In this document: positions 10,181 to 20,125 of the stretch, in pieces
Numbering within the stretch: the stretch's first letter is position 1
How the letters are laid out: each line of letters opens with the position of its first letter
Assembly (NCBI GenBank): GCA_025201845.1
Contig: MU603993.1
Location: 1-64,000 of the forward strand
Length of the DNA stretch: 64,000 bases
Source of the DNA: Martensiomyces pterosporus
Taxonomy: Eukaryota; Kickxellomycota; Kickxellomycetes; Kickxellales; Kickxellaceae
Direction of reading: 5' to 3'
Translations under genes and position numbers: made by a program
Notes under the pieces: generated by a model
Databases searched by the model: none
What the model was told of the DNA's origin: nothing
Seen by the model: the letters and a program-made list of their open reading frames with translations, nothing else

Positions 10181-11185
10181 ATGCCGTCGATGAAAGCCGT
10201 GCTCCTCAAGCAGCCTGGTGGCATTGAGCAGCTGTATGTCGGCGAGACCGAAAAACCGGTGCCTTCTCCAAGCGAAATCCTCGTCAAGATCAGCTACTTT
10301 GCGCTGAATCGCATGGACAGCCTGCAGCGCAAAGGAGTATACCCTGTGCCGCCCCAAGCCAGCCCCATTCTGGGCGTCGAGATGGCAGGCGTTGTTGTCG
10401 AGACTGGTTCTGAGGCCAAGAGGTTCAAGGTCGGAGACAAGGTCTTTGGGCTTATGTACGGCGGTGCCTATGCTCAGTACGCCACAATCGACGAGAGCTC
10501 AGCACTTCCGCTGGGGTCTCTGTCACTGGACCTTGCCTCCTCGCTTCTGGAGTGCTGGTACACCGCGTACCAGGCCGTGCAGTACATTGGCCAGCTCAAG
10601 CCTGGCGAGGATATCCTGGTTCACGCAGCTGCTGGCGGTGTTGGCACTGCTGCTATTCAGCTGGCCAAGATGTATGGCGCGCGCCGTATCTTTGTCACTG
10701 CCAGCAGCCCAGCGAAGCTCGAGTACTGCAAGAAGCTGGGGGCAACGCACTTGATCAACTACCGCGAGCAGAGCTTCAAGGACGTCGTGCTCAGGGAGAC
10801 AGACGGCCGCGGCGTCGATGTTATCTGCGACTTCCTTCTGGCTAGCTACTTTAGCGACAATCTGGACTCGCTTGCCAGAGACGGCCGCTTGTCGCTACAG
10901 GCCACCATGGGCGGCACCGTTGTGGAGAAGCTGAACCTTGCTCCCATCCTGTTCAAGCGCCTTCGTGTTGAGGGCACCACTCTTCGCTCGCGGTCGCTTC
11001 CTTACCAGCGCGAGCTGCGGCGGGCATTCGAAGCGGAGGTGCTGCCTCATATCGAATCCGGCGAGGTGGAGTGGCACATTGCCAAGGTGTTCGACTGGGA
11101 GGACATCCAGGGTGCTCACAGGCTGCTTGAGGATGCGTCGTTCACCGGCAAGATCGTCGTCAGAGTCACCGACAACGACGACTAA
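10181..11185 (+). CDS. NAD(P)H:quinone oxidoreductase, zinc-free MDR family (TP53I3-like)
   Basis: A single-exon 334-residue protein of the medium-chain dehydrogenase/reductase superfamily. It begins MPSMKAVLLKQPGG, has the family's KISYFALNRMDSLQRKG and GVEMAGVVVETG, and the cofactor-binding glycine motif HAAAGGVGTAAIQLA near residue 150, then DGRGVDVICD. It lacks the structural and catalytic zinc cysteines of alcohol dehydrogenases, so it belongs with quinone oxidoreductases such as human TP53I3 and zeta-crystallin. It probably reduces quinones with NADPH in the cytosol. The frame stays open upstream but has no credible ATG there, so the ATG at 10181 is preferred. Confidence 0.92.
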   Translation: MPSMKAVLLKQPGGIEQLYVGETEKPVPSPSEILVKISYFALNRMDSLQRKGVYPVPPQASPILGVEMAGVVVETGSEAKRFKVGDKVFGLMYGGAYAQYATIDESSALPLGSLSLDLASSLLECWYTAYQAVQYIGQLKPGEDILVHAAAGGVGTAAIQLAKMYGARRIFVTASSPAKLEYCKKLGATHLINYREQSFKDVVLRETDGRGVDVICDFLLASYFSDNLDSLARDGRLSLQATMGGTVVEKLNLAPILFKRLRVEGTTLRSRSLPYQRELRRAFEAEVLPHIESGEVEWHIAKVFDWEDIQGAHRLLEDASFTGKIVVRVTDNDD

Positions 11186-11539
11186 AAGCATTAGCAGAGT
11201 ACATGTGCAGAGGTACTGCTGCGCTTGCTGGCGCTTTAACGCCCTCACCCAGCAGCCACTGCTGATGTAGCATTCCTGGCTCTAGTTTCTATTTAAGCAA
11301 TGGCACGTGACCAGAAGCATATAGAGAGCTGCAGAGCCGCTTTCTCGCTTGTGTACTTGATGGGTCTGACTCAGCTGGCAGCGCAGGAAAATTGAGCAAT
11401 GGGCAGCAGCTGGCTGGCATGCAAGCCATTCGAAAAATGATTACTTTTTTAGCTTCTTCGTCTGCCTTTGCACGCCTCGCCCCTCTTTTCTTTTCCCCGC
11501 GTCCTTCTTTTCTCTCCTTCCATTCCGTAACAGCTAATA
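11186..11539. other. Intergenic: quinone oxidoreductase to Nudix/CCCH/W2 gene
   Basis: 354 bases with a long pyrimidine tract (11455-11530) just before the next start codon. No gene is supported. Confidence 0.55.
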
Positions 11540-13971
11540 ATGAGCGCTACGAATCTTGCTGGACTCCTAATCTACAGGATTTCCCCGCGGAGACCCACCG
11601 AATATCTGCTGCTGAATGACTCGTACGAGCACCAACGTCACTGGTACCCGCCCAAGGGCAGAAGGGTTGCCAACGAGGATGAGGTTCAGTAAGTCCTTTG
11701 AATCTTGTTGCTGTTTCCACATGCGAAATGAGCAGCGGCTGATCTCCCCCCAGCCATGCGCATAGCACATTCAGCACATTCCATCTGGGCGAATGGGGAA
11801 TTGCTGGTTCGCTGCTGCCACAGAGGAGGCATGCAAACAGGCTCTCAAAGCACGCTGCCCCTTGATGGCATAAACACACAAAACCTGTCTGTAGGTGTGC
11901 GCTGAGACAGACGCTTGATCTGACTGGCCTTGGCGCCAACGACCTGCTTATTGACGAGGCGTTCTGTGCTGAGCTCCAGTATGTCGACGGGATTCAGCCC
12001 AAGCAGGTTGTCTATACCCTGGCTCGTCTGGCCGAGCCCTCCCGCCACAGTATGATTCGCTGTGATGGCGCTGGAATGAAGTACCAGTGGTGCTCGCTCG
12101 ACCAGGCTCTCGAGAAGGTCGTTTTCAAGAGCATGCAGGACATCCTGACACAGGCTGATGACTATATCGAAGGCATTCGCGACGAGATCCTCTCAAGAGC
12201 CTCGCGCCCTCGCTGGCAGGTTGCAGGCGAAGAAGGCGGCCGCAGACAGCAGCGCGGCGGCGGCAGTTATCGCCAGTACGACGACAGCAACAACGGTGGC
12301 AGCAACGAAAGCGAAGGCGGTCCCAGCTCGTGGCGCACAGCTCGTGGCGGCTCGGGTGGACTCGACAGCCGCTTCAAAAACCTCTCTGTGGCCGATGGAC
12401 AGAGGGGTGGGCGTGGCTACAACGACAGAGACCAGCAGCCGAACGCTGGCTACTGGAGAGAGCCCACTGGCGCTAACAGCCGCGACAATGCCGGTGCTTC
12501 CCACCAGCGCCGGCCTCAGGACAACCCTCTGTACAAGACGAAGCTGTGCGACAAGTTTGAGCGGGATGGCGAGTGCCCCTATGGGCAGAAGTGCGTGTTT
12601 GCGCATGGAGAGCAGGAGCTTCGCTCGCGTGAGACCACTCCCTCGAGCGCTCCCAGGAACAACTCTGACGACAGGCAGCAGCGCAATTATCCATCTCCAT
12701 CCCCATACCAGCAGCAACAGCAGCAGCAGCAACAACAGCAGCAGCAACAGCGCCCTGCGCAGAACAATAACCGCCAGTACAATGCTAATCCTCTGTACAA
12801 GACAAGGCTCTGCCAGCGCTACTCGGAGCAAGGCGAGTGCCCATACGGCGAAAAATGCCAGTTTGCGCATGGCGAGAGCGAGCTGCGTGCCGCTCCTGAG
12901 CAGCCATCCCAGACACGGGCTCCTCGCGATAGTGGGCCGTACGAGCAGAGGGGCTCGAATGACCAGAGCCCCAACGGACTCAGCCGTGGTACCGCGAACA
13001 GGGCACAGACCTGGAGACGCGGTGGTCTGGGCAGCGGCAGCATCGAGCGCCCACAAAATGCTCCTCCGGTAAGGAACCCATCGTGGTCCAACACTGGAGC
13101 GCATGTCGTTGGCGAGTCTCCTAACCTCAGCGACGATGGGTCGCTAGACTCGCCCCGCTACCCCTCTTCGGTCCAGTCGCCCAAGCCAGCGAACAGCAGC
13201 GATGTGGACACCCCGCACGCAGCCCCGCTTGTTACCCCAGTCCCGCAGACCATCCCCTCGCAGACCAACCTGAGGGCAGCTGGCTCCAGCGCCACTACCC
13301 CAACAACACCCTCTTCCCAGAAAAAGTCGCAGGAGTTCAAGTCTGGCAGCCTCAAAAACGATGCCGACGATGAGAGGCCCTGGATCAAGGTTGTTGAGGT
13401 GACTGACAAGGACCTGCAAAAGATGGGCAGCCCTCTGGTCGATTCTGGCAATGGCGACTTTTCAAAGCAAAAGCACTCGAACAAGGCCGCTGAACTCGAG
13501 ATCCGCTTGACTGCCGAGCTCACCAGCTTCTTTGCCAAGGGCAGCTCGGACAGCCAGGAGCTCACGCTTCAGAGTGCGTTCAAGGAGATCACCCACATCG
13601 AGTTCCGGAACAGCCTAACCAAGCAGCAGCTGCTCAACATTGTCATCGCTGCTCTGTTTGCTCCGTGCAAGGCTACGGGTGTCTCGGAGGCTATTGTCAA
13701 GAGATCCGACCTGCTCAGCAAGATCGTCACCAAGCGGCAGGACCAGACATTCATGCTCAACGCGTGGCAGCGCCTGCTCACTGAGGATGAGAACGCCGCT
13801 GCGTGGCAGAAGAAGGCATCCGAGGTCCTTGGCGCTCTCTACGAGGCCTCGCTTCTCGATGAGGAGGTGTTCACCGCTTGGTTCGACAGCAAGAGCAGCG
13901 GCGACTGCAGCCCTGCCATTGCTGCGATGAAGCCATTCGCGCACTGGCTGGCCACTGCAGAGGAGGAGTGA
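11540..13971 (+). CDS. Nudix-like / tandem CCCH zinc finger / W2-domain fusion protein
   Basis: Exons 11540-11688 and 11895-13971 join across a 206-base intron (gtaagt donor, ctgtag acceptor) to give 741 residues. Residues 1 to about 130 align with diadenosine tetraphosphate hydrolase (NUDT2-type Nudix): EYLLLND, HWYPPKGRR, then AEL and QVVYTLARL. The Nudix box is G40-x5-E46-x7-R54 but continues QTLDLTGL, so three catalytic glutamates are replaced by Gln55, Asp58 and Leu59. Two CCCH fingers of TIS11 type (C-x8-C-x5-C-x3-H, each preceded by LYKTKLC or LYKTRLC) use C268/C277/C283/H287 and C356/C365/C371/H375, separated by a Gln-rich linker. Residues about 582-741 resemble a W2 domain as in eIF5 (VLGALYEASLLDEEVF, then KPFAHWLATAEEE). 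The likely role is RNA-binding post-transcriptional control with translation-machinery contact; this is inference from domains. Confidence 0.85.
12710..12751. repeat. CAG/CAA repeat encoding polyglutamine between the zinc fingers
   Basis: A run of mixed CAG and CAA codons encodes about 13-14 consecutive glutamines in the linker between the two CCCH fingers. The codon mix interrupts the pure repeat. Confidence 0.85.
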
Positions 13972-14010
13972 GCAAAATCAACAAAAATCACTTGTGCGTG
14001 AATCGCACAC

Positions 14011-14038
14011 CTCTCTCTTCTCTCTCTCTCTCTCTCTT
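14011..14038. repeat. CT dinucleotide microsatellite
   Basis: A CT repeat with one interruption lies in the 290-base convergent gap (13972-14261) between the fusion gene and the tRNA isopentenyltransferase gene. Nothing else is seen in that gap. Confidence 0.85.
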
Positions 14039-14261
14039 GCACTTTGATAGCCCTCATTTTCCAGCTCACGCAGCAAATGCCCATACGATCCATTTTCTAT
14101 GCTCACTCCAAGCACATTCATTCACCCTTTGCCTTTGTCCCTTCAACCCACAGTACTTTTCCATCATATATCAAAACAGATTTGGCAGCCGCATCATGCC
14201 AAGCGCTTGTGCATTGGGACGCTTTCAGCGATCTAACCTTTTTGTTTTGTTGGGTGCAGGC

Positions 14262-15644
14262 TTAGCTGTCAGTGTCCCTGGTGTTTTGCCGCTTAGCAGG
14301 TGCGCCGAGTCCCTCGGCTAAGCGCTTTCGGTACTTGATGCTCTTTTTGTGCTGGCGCGACCGAAGGTGCTGGTTGTATTCATCGTCGCCGTTCAGCCAC
14401 ACCTCGTATGCAGCGCCACTGCCCGACTCCTCGGCAGTCTTGGAGCAGACCTTGCACAGATGTCGCTTCCATGCCAAAATCGAATTGGGCTTATCCTTGA
14501 CCCTTGACAGCAGGCTTGCGGCGGCTTCAGATGTGGATGCGGGGTCGGGCAGCTCTGCACCTGCGACGAACTGCTTTGCAATGTCAACACCCTTGTCCCT
14601 AACCAACGCATTCCATGAGTTCAGGTCTGTAGCATCGAGGGCATAGGCGTGCGCCTTGGTCTCTTTGCCCAGCGTCGAGCTGCACTCGGGCAGAAGCTTA
14701 TTGCGGATCCAGGTGATTTGCCGCTTGGCATATCGCCGCGTAGACGTCTTCATATCCTCGATCCCCTGCTCCTTAAGCGCTGCGCGTTTGTCGGCGGGAG
14801 TGTCTGCATCGTCCACCGCCTTCAGATAGTCCCTAAACTCGCGGAACCCAATCGCCTGCTTCAGTCCCTTGGAGAAGTCATCGCTGGTGCCCCGGAACGC
14901 GCTCGGATCCTCTAGGCCCCTGCGCAGCATGTCAAGCTCGTCAAACATGCCGCGCTCAATCATGGTGTCCACACGGCTGTCCAGCCGCTCGTTGAGAACA
15001 GGCGCATCTGCGTACAGCCAGAAGAGCAGGGTGGGGAATCGCAGGCTCTCTTCCTTCTCACGCGCCTCCTCGCTTTCCTTCACCCACTCGCTGTGCCTTC
15101 TGCCTGTTGTTTGGAACACCTCGAGACTGCGCAGCACCTTGCGGCGGTTGTTTGGGTGCCAGTTCTCGGCCATTATTGGATCCACCGTCTTGAGCTCGTC
15201 CCACAGCTGCTGGTTTGATTTGTCCGCGCGAGATTCCTCGAACTTGCGATCCACAGCAGCAGCCTCCGCCGTGTTTTCCGGGGAGCTGCTTATCAGGGAC
15301 TTGCGGAACATGACGGATTGGATGTAGTAGTTTGTGCCGCCAACGAGGATGGGTATGCGGTTTCTCCCGTGGACCTCGTTGATCTTTTGCAGCGCATCCT
15401 GCTGAAATTCCTGTACGGTGTACTCCTGGTTGGAGTCGATGACGCCCAGGATATGGTGTGGCACGCCCATCATCTCGTCGTCTGCCACCTTGTTGGTGAT
15501 GATGCCGTAGCCCTTGTACACCTGCAGGGCATCGGCGTTGATCACCTCGCCGTTTATTGCTCGGGCGAGCTCAATTGCCAGCTGGGACTTTCCTACCCCC
15601 GTTGTCCCTGTGATCGCGATAAGGCCCTTGCGAAGCAGCGACAT
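14262..15644 (-). CDS. MOD5: tRNA dimethylallyltransferase (tRNA isopentenyltransferase)
   Basis: A single-exon 460-residue protein. The P-loop GTTGVGKS lies near residues 11-18, followed by EVINADALQVYKG and VPHHILGVID, then PILVGGTNYYIQSV, all typical of the MiaA/Mod5 family. The C-terminal part adds a C2H2 matrin-type zinc finger (CKVC ... HLRSRQHKK), as in eukaryotic Mod5/TRIT1. The enzyme transfers a dimethylallyl group from DMAPP to A37 of tRNAs reading UNN codons, in cytosol and mitochondria. The start at 15644 gives a protein that begins four residues before the conserved P-loop strand, so no long targeting sequence is obvious. It lies 159 bases downstream of RAB3GAP1 on the same strand. 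Confidence 0.95.
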   Translation of the reverse strand: MSLLRKGLIAITGTTGVGKSQLAIELARAINGEVINADALQVYKGYGIITNKVADDEMMGVPHHILGVIDSNQEYTVQEFQQDALQKINEVHGRNRIPILVGGTNYYIQSVMFRKSLISSSPENTAEAAAVDRKFEESRADKSNQQLWDELKTVDPIMAENWHPNNRRKVLRSLEVFQTTGRRHSEWVKESEEAREKEESLRFPTLLFWLYADAPVLNERLDSRVDTMIERGMFDELDMLRRGLEDPSAFRGTSDDFSKGLKQAIGFREFRDYLKAVDDADTPADKRAALKEQGIEDMKTSTRRYAKRQITWIRNKLLPECSSTLGKETKAHAYALDATDLNSWNALVRDKGVDIAKQFVAGAELPDPASTSEAAASLLSRVKDKPNSILAWKRHLCKVCSKTAEESGSGAAYEVWLNGDDEYNQHLRSRQHKKSIKYRKRLAEGLGAPAKRQNTRDTDS

Positions 15645-15803
15645 TGTTATACGCCCAAGGGAAACGAAAAGACAGCGCAATATAGGATCTATGCTTTTGC
15701 AGTGAAGAAACGACAGCGGCTCAGCGGGATGGGAGGGCTGCTCACCTGGCCGTGGGTGTGGCAAATATTTACGGGCAGGGCCACGTGCACCGCGTGGTCT
15801 GGG

Positions 15804-18800
15804 CTATTCGGCGGCTGTGCCCTGGACCTTGACCCGGCTGTGCACCACGCGGATTGACTTGTCGTCCTCAATGGCCACATGCATGCGCTGCGTTGTAGCG
15901 TTGGAGTCAGAGACGGGCTGTAAGTCCGGTGCCTGGGAGCTGAACACGTACTCGCGGCGAGTGGGTGCCATCGTCGATATGCCGTGCTTGGACAGAGACT
16001 TGAGGACAACCCGCTGCTCCTTGCGGTCATCAACAGTCGCCCGACCACATGTGACCAGCCTTTCCACGAGCGAGTACTGCTCAGGAAACTTGTGCAGAAG
16101 CGAGATGCACCGGCTAGCTTGCACCTCGAGGTCCTCAAGGCCATCAAGAAGTGAGCTATAGATCGGGCTTTCGGGGTCCACTGCCAGCCAGTTGATCTCA
16201 AGCACGATCTTTCTGCCAATGGCAGCAAGCTTGGCACGCAGGCACTCCATCCGGTGGATGACCGGCTGCCTGTACAGTCTCTCGTACGCGATAAGGAATA
16301 TTGTTGGCAGGAGCCCTGTGAACAGCGAATGCACCGGAATGCCCTCCAAGTAATGCAGCGCCTTCTCTGCCTCCATCTCGTAGTCAAACAACAGCTTTTG
16401 CTTATCCGCCGGCACACGTCTGGCGTCTGTCCAGAGCTGCTGCCACAGGTTTCCTTCGCCCTCCGACATGCGCACGCTGAGGCTGCCGTCCTTCTCGTCG
16501 CTGCCCTCAGGAACAATCCAGTCGCGCGGAGAGTGCCAGCGAACAAAATCAGCCAGCGAGCAGCTTGGGTTTGCTGCCTTGAACGACTCCATGTCCGAAA
16601 TGAGTTCGGCGCATTGCAGCTTTGCTCGCTGCTTGGCGCCCTCGCTCGATGTCCCAAGGCCCATCAGGATCGCCTCTCGTTCCCGCAGCATGTCCTCCGT
16701 TAACACCGGGGGCATCTGTATCTTTGGGATCCAGAGCGGCTCATTGCTACCCAGCAGCTTGAGGTTTTCCGACGGAACAAGCCCACCAACGCGCTCGTCG
16801 CTGGCAGGCTCACCGGGTGTCTTCGATTCAGCGTCCTTTTCTGGCGCACCACTGCTCCTAGCATTGCTGCTCTTTCTTGGGCTGGCACCAGCACCCGTGT
16901 CTGATGTGGGTTTGGCAGCGGTCAGTGACGGGGTTGCACAGGAGCCACCAGCCATCACGGACGGCCGCTCCCGCTCGTACACGTCGCTGATGTGGTGGAA
17001 TCCTGAGGTCGAATCCACACTCGAGGACATTGTCAGGTCAACGTAGTTGGAGTCGCGGTTGCTCTGGCCAGGAATCGACACGCCTTTGCTGCTCACATCG
17101 ACCTCAGATGTCGATCTCGCCGCGTTGGCAGGGAGGCGCACGGATGCGAACGATGAGAGAGTAGCTCTGTCGTCAATGCTGCTCTCGCGGTTAAGCGACA
17201 GCGTGCTATTGCTATCGTCATCAATACAGATGGCCGGACAAACATCGCAGTCCTTGTCATCACCGCCGACAGCCTTGCAGCCACCATCATCACAGCCGTC
17301 ATCCTCATTTTCGTCGTTGCAACCTGCATCCACCTCTTCTGCCGACACGAACCCATCGCTATCATTTGCCTCAGAGTCGGCCTTGATTTCCTCAAACCCG
17401 TCCAGATCGCCAGATGGGCTCCGCGGGCTATCCACGCTATCGCTGGTGCTCGACCGCCCGTCTTGGGACCGTATGGATTTTAGGAGGCGGCCAATAGGGC
17501 GGCGTATGCGAGAGCCAGGCACCCATGCACCTTGGCCCGATGCGGGGCCAGCATCCGCAAGCCTGCTGCGAATCTGGTCATGGACGTGGGATCGGATGCG
17601 GCGAATCAAACCATCAGACTCTGGGCTCTCTCGACCCCCGCTGTCTTTCAACGAGCAACTCTTGGCGAAGCCGCCAGATGGACTGGCCGACGCAGCTTCC
17701 ACGTTGGCAAACATGTGCAACGCAGCATGACCAGTATGAGACGGCGGCGGATCGCGTCGAAGCAGCCTTCGCTCTTGGCAGCAGTTGAGCATCTCCAGCT
17801 TTTGGTATACCAGCAGGTGCTTGAGGTGCACGTTATATCGAGCCGGGGCTATTCCTAATCCGTTAGACCCGGCCAGCGAGGCGCCGGTCGCAGCAGCGGA
17901 TGATGATGTGGGTGTCTCGGCACCGGACGCCACTCCGTCCTGGCCAGCCGCATACTCTGCCTCCGTGGCGACCTTTGGCAGGAACCTTTCGTTCTCCCAC
18001 CGCCACCTGACTTCCTTCAGCGCCATTGCCCACAGCAGTCGCAGGAACGTCATTATTGAGGGTGCACGCCAAAAGTCGGCCGACCTCTTAGCCGTTGCAA
18101 CCAGAATGATCTCGCTTAGCCGCCACAGCAACGAGCGATACGGCACAGCAGTTCCATGTGGCATGCGCGCAATAAGCTGTGTGACTGTAGACGGTCGCGA
18201 GGCTGGCCTGGCATTGGCATATACTTCCGAGATCGTCCTTTCCAGCCGCTCTTCGAATGCCCGAGACGCCTGCTCGTCCATCGTGTCCACCGCCAGCCCA
18301 GGCGGGGCAATGTGTGGGTTGCCAGATGCACCAAACAGATCGATAAGCATGTCGCTAGTAATCTCGGCATGCGCCTCCATCTGCTCTGAAAGACTGAGGT
18401 GTCGGTGTCTGCTTGCCTGGTCTGCTGATTGGGTCCATGCAGCAAACGCATCCTCCAAAGCCTCGGTGAGCATGGTGCGTTCCATATCGGCAGGGAGTAG
18501 CTGAGCAGAGAGCGACCACGCCGTGGCAGTCTTCAGATACAGCTTGTCGCGCCCAGTAGGTTGCGGGTCAATATACATGCCGCATGGCGAGGGCTGGAAA
18601 AGTGCGCTGAGCGTTATTGTGCGCAGGGGGTCGTTTGCTGGCCCGATATTCAGGTCGCCAGCACGATACTGGAAATCGGACGAGGCAGTGTTCCAATCGC
18701 GGCTGTAAGTGTTCTTGACCGTGTACACGTGCAGGGCACTCAAGCTGACTGTCTTTGAGACAAACTCCCACTCCTGGGTGAGCGCCGCCACCGCTGTATT

Positions 18801-19703
18801 GCTGGATCTACGGTCGACTTGTCCGCCGTCCTTGGCGAACGGCGCATTAGCCAAGATGCGGAACGAGTTTGAGTACAGCTCAACCAGCCCATTGAGCTGG
18901 AGATATGCCGAGGGCGCCTGTGCCAAGTACGCCGACTCAAACTTCTTCTCCACTGCCATGACGCTGTGGCTGGCACCGGCCTCTTCTCTGTTTGCCTGCT
19001 CGGTGGCCAGCGCCCGACCAAGTGACCTGCCTGTAAATAGATATCGCCAGGCATCGCCGACGGGGACAAAAACGGGCACCTGACATCGCACATTCTGTGC
19101 AGCGATGTTCATTGAGGACATTAAAAGCTTTGCTGTCTCCAGCGACACGCTGTAGTTCCCGCCAATCTCAGCCGAGCCTGTACCTCCATCGAGAGTGTCC
19201 TCCGCCCAGTCGCTCTCGTCGCCAAGATACCTCAGGTACATGATGAGGCGGCTGCCGGTCCAGCGATGCATCGGATGCCACGCAGGCTCTACCCCCGAGT
19301 GCCCGCGGTCAACCTCGAGCTCTGTCGCATAGACCGGAGGGAAGAGGCCATCGAGCCTGGCGGACTTTGTGCCGGGCAGAGGCTTGCTGGAGTCGGGGTG
19401 GGGCATTAGGGGGTGGAGGGAGAGCGTGAGAGCATATGCTGTGCCTCTAAACGACAGCTGCGATTCTCTGGTGCATAGCTCTGCTATCTGGGCTAGAACC
19501 CGGCTCCTGTCCTGCTTGTGTTTGACAAGCAGCTGCTGGCATTTCTCGCTCAGCTCGTCCGCGCGGAACTCGCCAAGACCGCCATCGCTGACCTTCCATT
19601 TATACAAAACGGCTTCTATTGAGGCAATGAACTTTTCCCAGGACGATGCAGCAGTGTAGTCAACAAGCTCGTAGTTTTCGTCATCGACATTGGAGTTTGC
19701 CAT
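15804..19703 (-). CDS. RAB3GAP1: Rab3 GTPase-activating protein catalytic subunit
   Basis: A single-exon 1299-residue protein. Diagnostic blocks are WHPMHRWTGSRLIMYLR near residue 150, FKAANPSCSLADFVRWHSPRDW near residue 1050, and LWTDARRVPADKQKLLFDYEMEAEKALHYLE shortly after, all matching RAB3GAP1. The DFVRWHSPRD block is the most conserved part of the catalytic domain and probably carries the arginine finger. The partner subunit RAB3GAP2 is not in the window. The complex acts on Rab3 as a GAP and on Rab18 as an exchange factor at the ER and lipid droplets in animals. Residues about 770-830 form a very acidic, Cys-containing insert, and the surrounding 250 residues are Ser-rich and probably disordered. 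The first ATG of the frame is at 19703; the gene is divergent from RFC. Confidence 0.93.
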   Translation of the reverse strand: MANSNVDDENYELVDYTAASSWEKFIASIEAVLYKWKVSDGGLGEFRADELSEKCQQLLVKHKQDRSRVLAQIAELCTRESQLSFRGTAYALTLSLHPLMPHPDSSKPLPGTKSARLDGLFPPVYATELEVDRGHSGVEPAWHPMHRWTGSRLIMYLRYLGDESDWAEDTLDGGTGSAEIGGNYSVSLETAKLLMSSMNIAAQNVRCQVPVFVPVGDAWRYLFTGRSLGRALATEQANREEAGASHSVMAVEKKFESAYLAQAPSAYLQLNGLVELYSNSFRILANAPFAKDGGQVDRRSSNTAVAALTQEWEFVSKTVSLSALHVYTVKNTYSRDWNTASSDFQYRAGDLNIGPANDPLRTITLSALFQPSPCGMYIDPQPTGRDKLYLKTATAWSLSAQLLPADMERTMLTEALEDAFAAWTQSADQASRHRHLSLSEQMEAHAEITSDMLIDLFGASGNPHIAPPGLAVDTMDEQASRAFEERLERTISEVYANARPASRPSTVTQLIARMPHGTAVPYRSLLWRLSEIILVATAKRSADFWRAPSIMTFLRLLWAMALKEVRWRWENERFLPKVATEAEYAAGQDGVASGAETPTSSSAAATGASLAGSNGLGIAPARYNVHLKHLLVYQKLEMLNCCQERRLLRRDPPPSHTGHAALHMFANVEAASASPSGGFAKSCSLKDSGGRESPESDGLIRRIRSHVHDQIRSRLADAGPASGQGAWVPGSRIRRPIGRLLKSIRSQDGRSSTSDSVDSPRSPSGDLDGFEEIKADSEANDSDGFVSAEEVDAGCNDENEDDGCDDGGCKAVGGDDKDCDVCPAICIDDDSNSTLSLNRESSIDDRATLSSFASVRLPANAARSTSEVDVSSKGVSIPGQSNRDSNYVDLTMSSSVDSTSGFHHISDVYERERPSVMAGGSCATPSLTAAKPTSDTGAGASPRKSSNARSSGAPEKDAESKTPGEPASDERVGGLVPSENLKLLGSNEPLWIPKIQMPPVLTEDMLREREAILMGLGTSSEGAKQRAKLQCAELISDMESFKAANPSCSLADFVRWHSPRDWIVPEGSDEKDGSLSVRMSEGEGNLWQQLWTDARRVPADKQKLLFDYEMEAEKALHYLEGIPVHSLFTGLLPTIFLIAYERLYRQPVIHRMECLRAKLAAIGRKIVLEINWLAVDPESPIYSSLLDGLEDLEVQASRCISLLHKFPEQYSLVERLVTCGRATVDDRKEQRVVLKSLSKHGISTMAPTRREYVFSSQAPDLQPVSDSNATTQRMHVAIEDDKSIRVVHSRVKVQGTAAE

Positions 19704-20125
19704 TGCAACAGAACGCGGCAAGCAGGTATACTAAGCAGGCGGGGGTTGTGAATGAGAGAAAGCACTGGGGCAGTGACCTCACTGAAGCGAGCGCGGGACG
19801 GCAGTGCTGAAGCGCACATGCGCGTACGACATGCTCGCCGAGAGCCGGTGAAGGCGGCTAAACACGCAAGCCGCTTGCTCAGCAGGCGAGCCGATGCGGG
19901 AAACGCGCGCCGGTGTTGCTGGGAGAAAAAGTAAACAGCATTTCCCCCGCAGCCCTCGCTGCGTTTATATTGCTGGCCTGCAGCCGCCGCTGCTCTCCCC
20001 TCTGTATTCCCTGCTCTCCTTCGAAACAGCGCCAGCCTTGGTTCGCAATTACTCGGCCACTCTCACCTGATTCGGGCAAGCCACGTCGAAACAACAGAAC
20101 AGAACAGCACGGCAAGCAAGCAGCC
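19704..20125. other. Divergent promoter region, RAB3GAP1 and RFC subunit
   Basis: 422 bases between divergent start codons, GC-rich. No additional gene is supported. Confidence 0.6.

Noticed and set aside
12193..13104. Open frames on both strands within the CCCH region
   Set aside because: They are shadows of the Nudix/CCCH/W2 frame, which has perfectly spaced zinc ligands.
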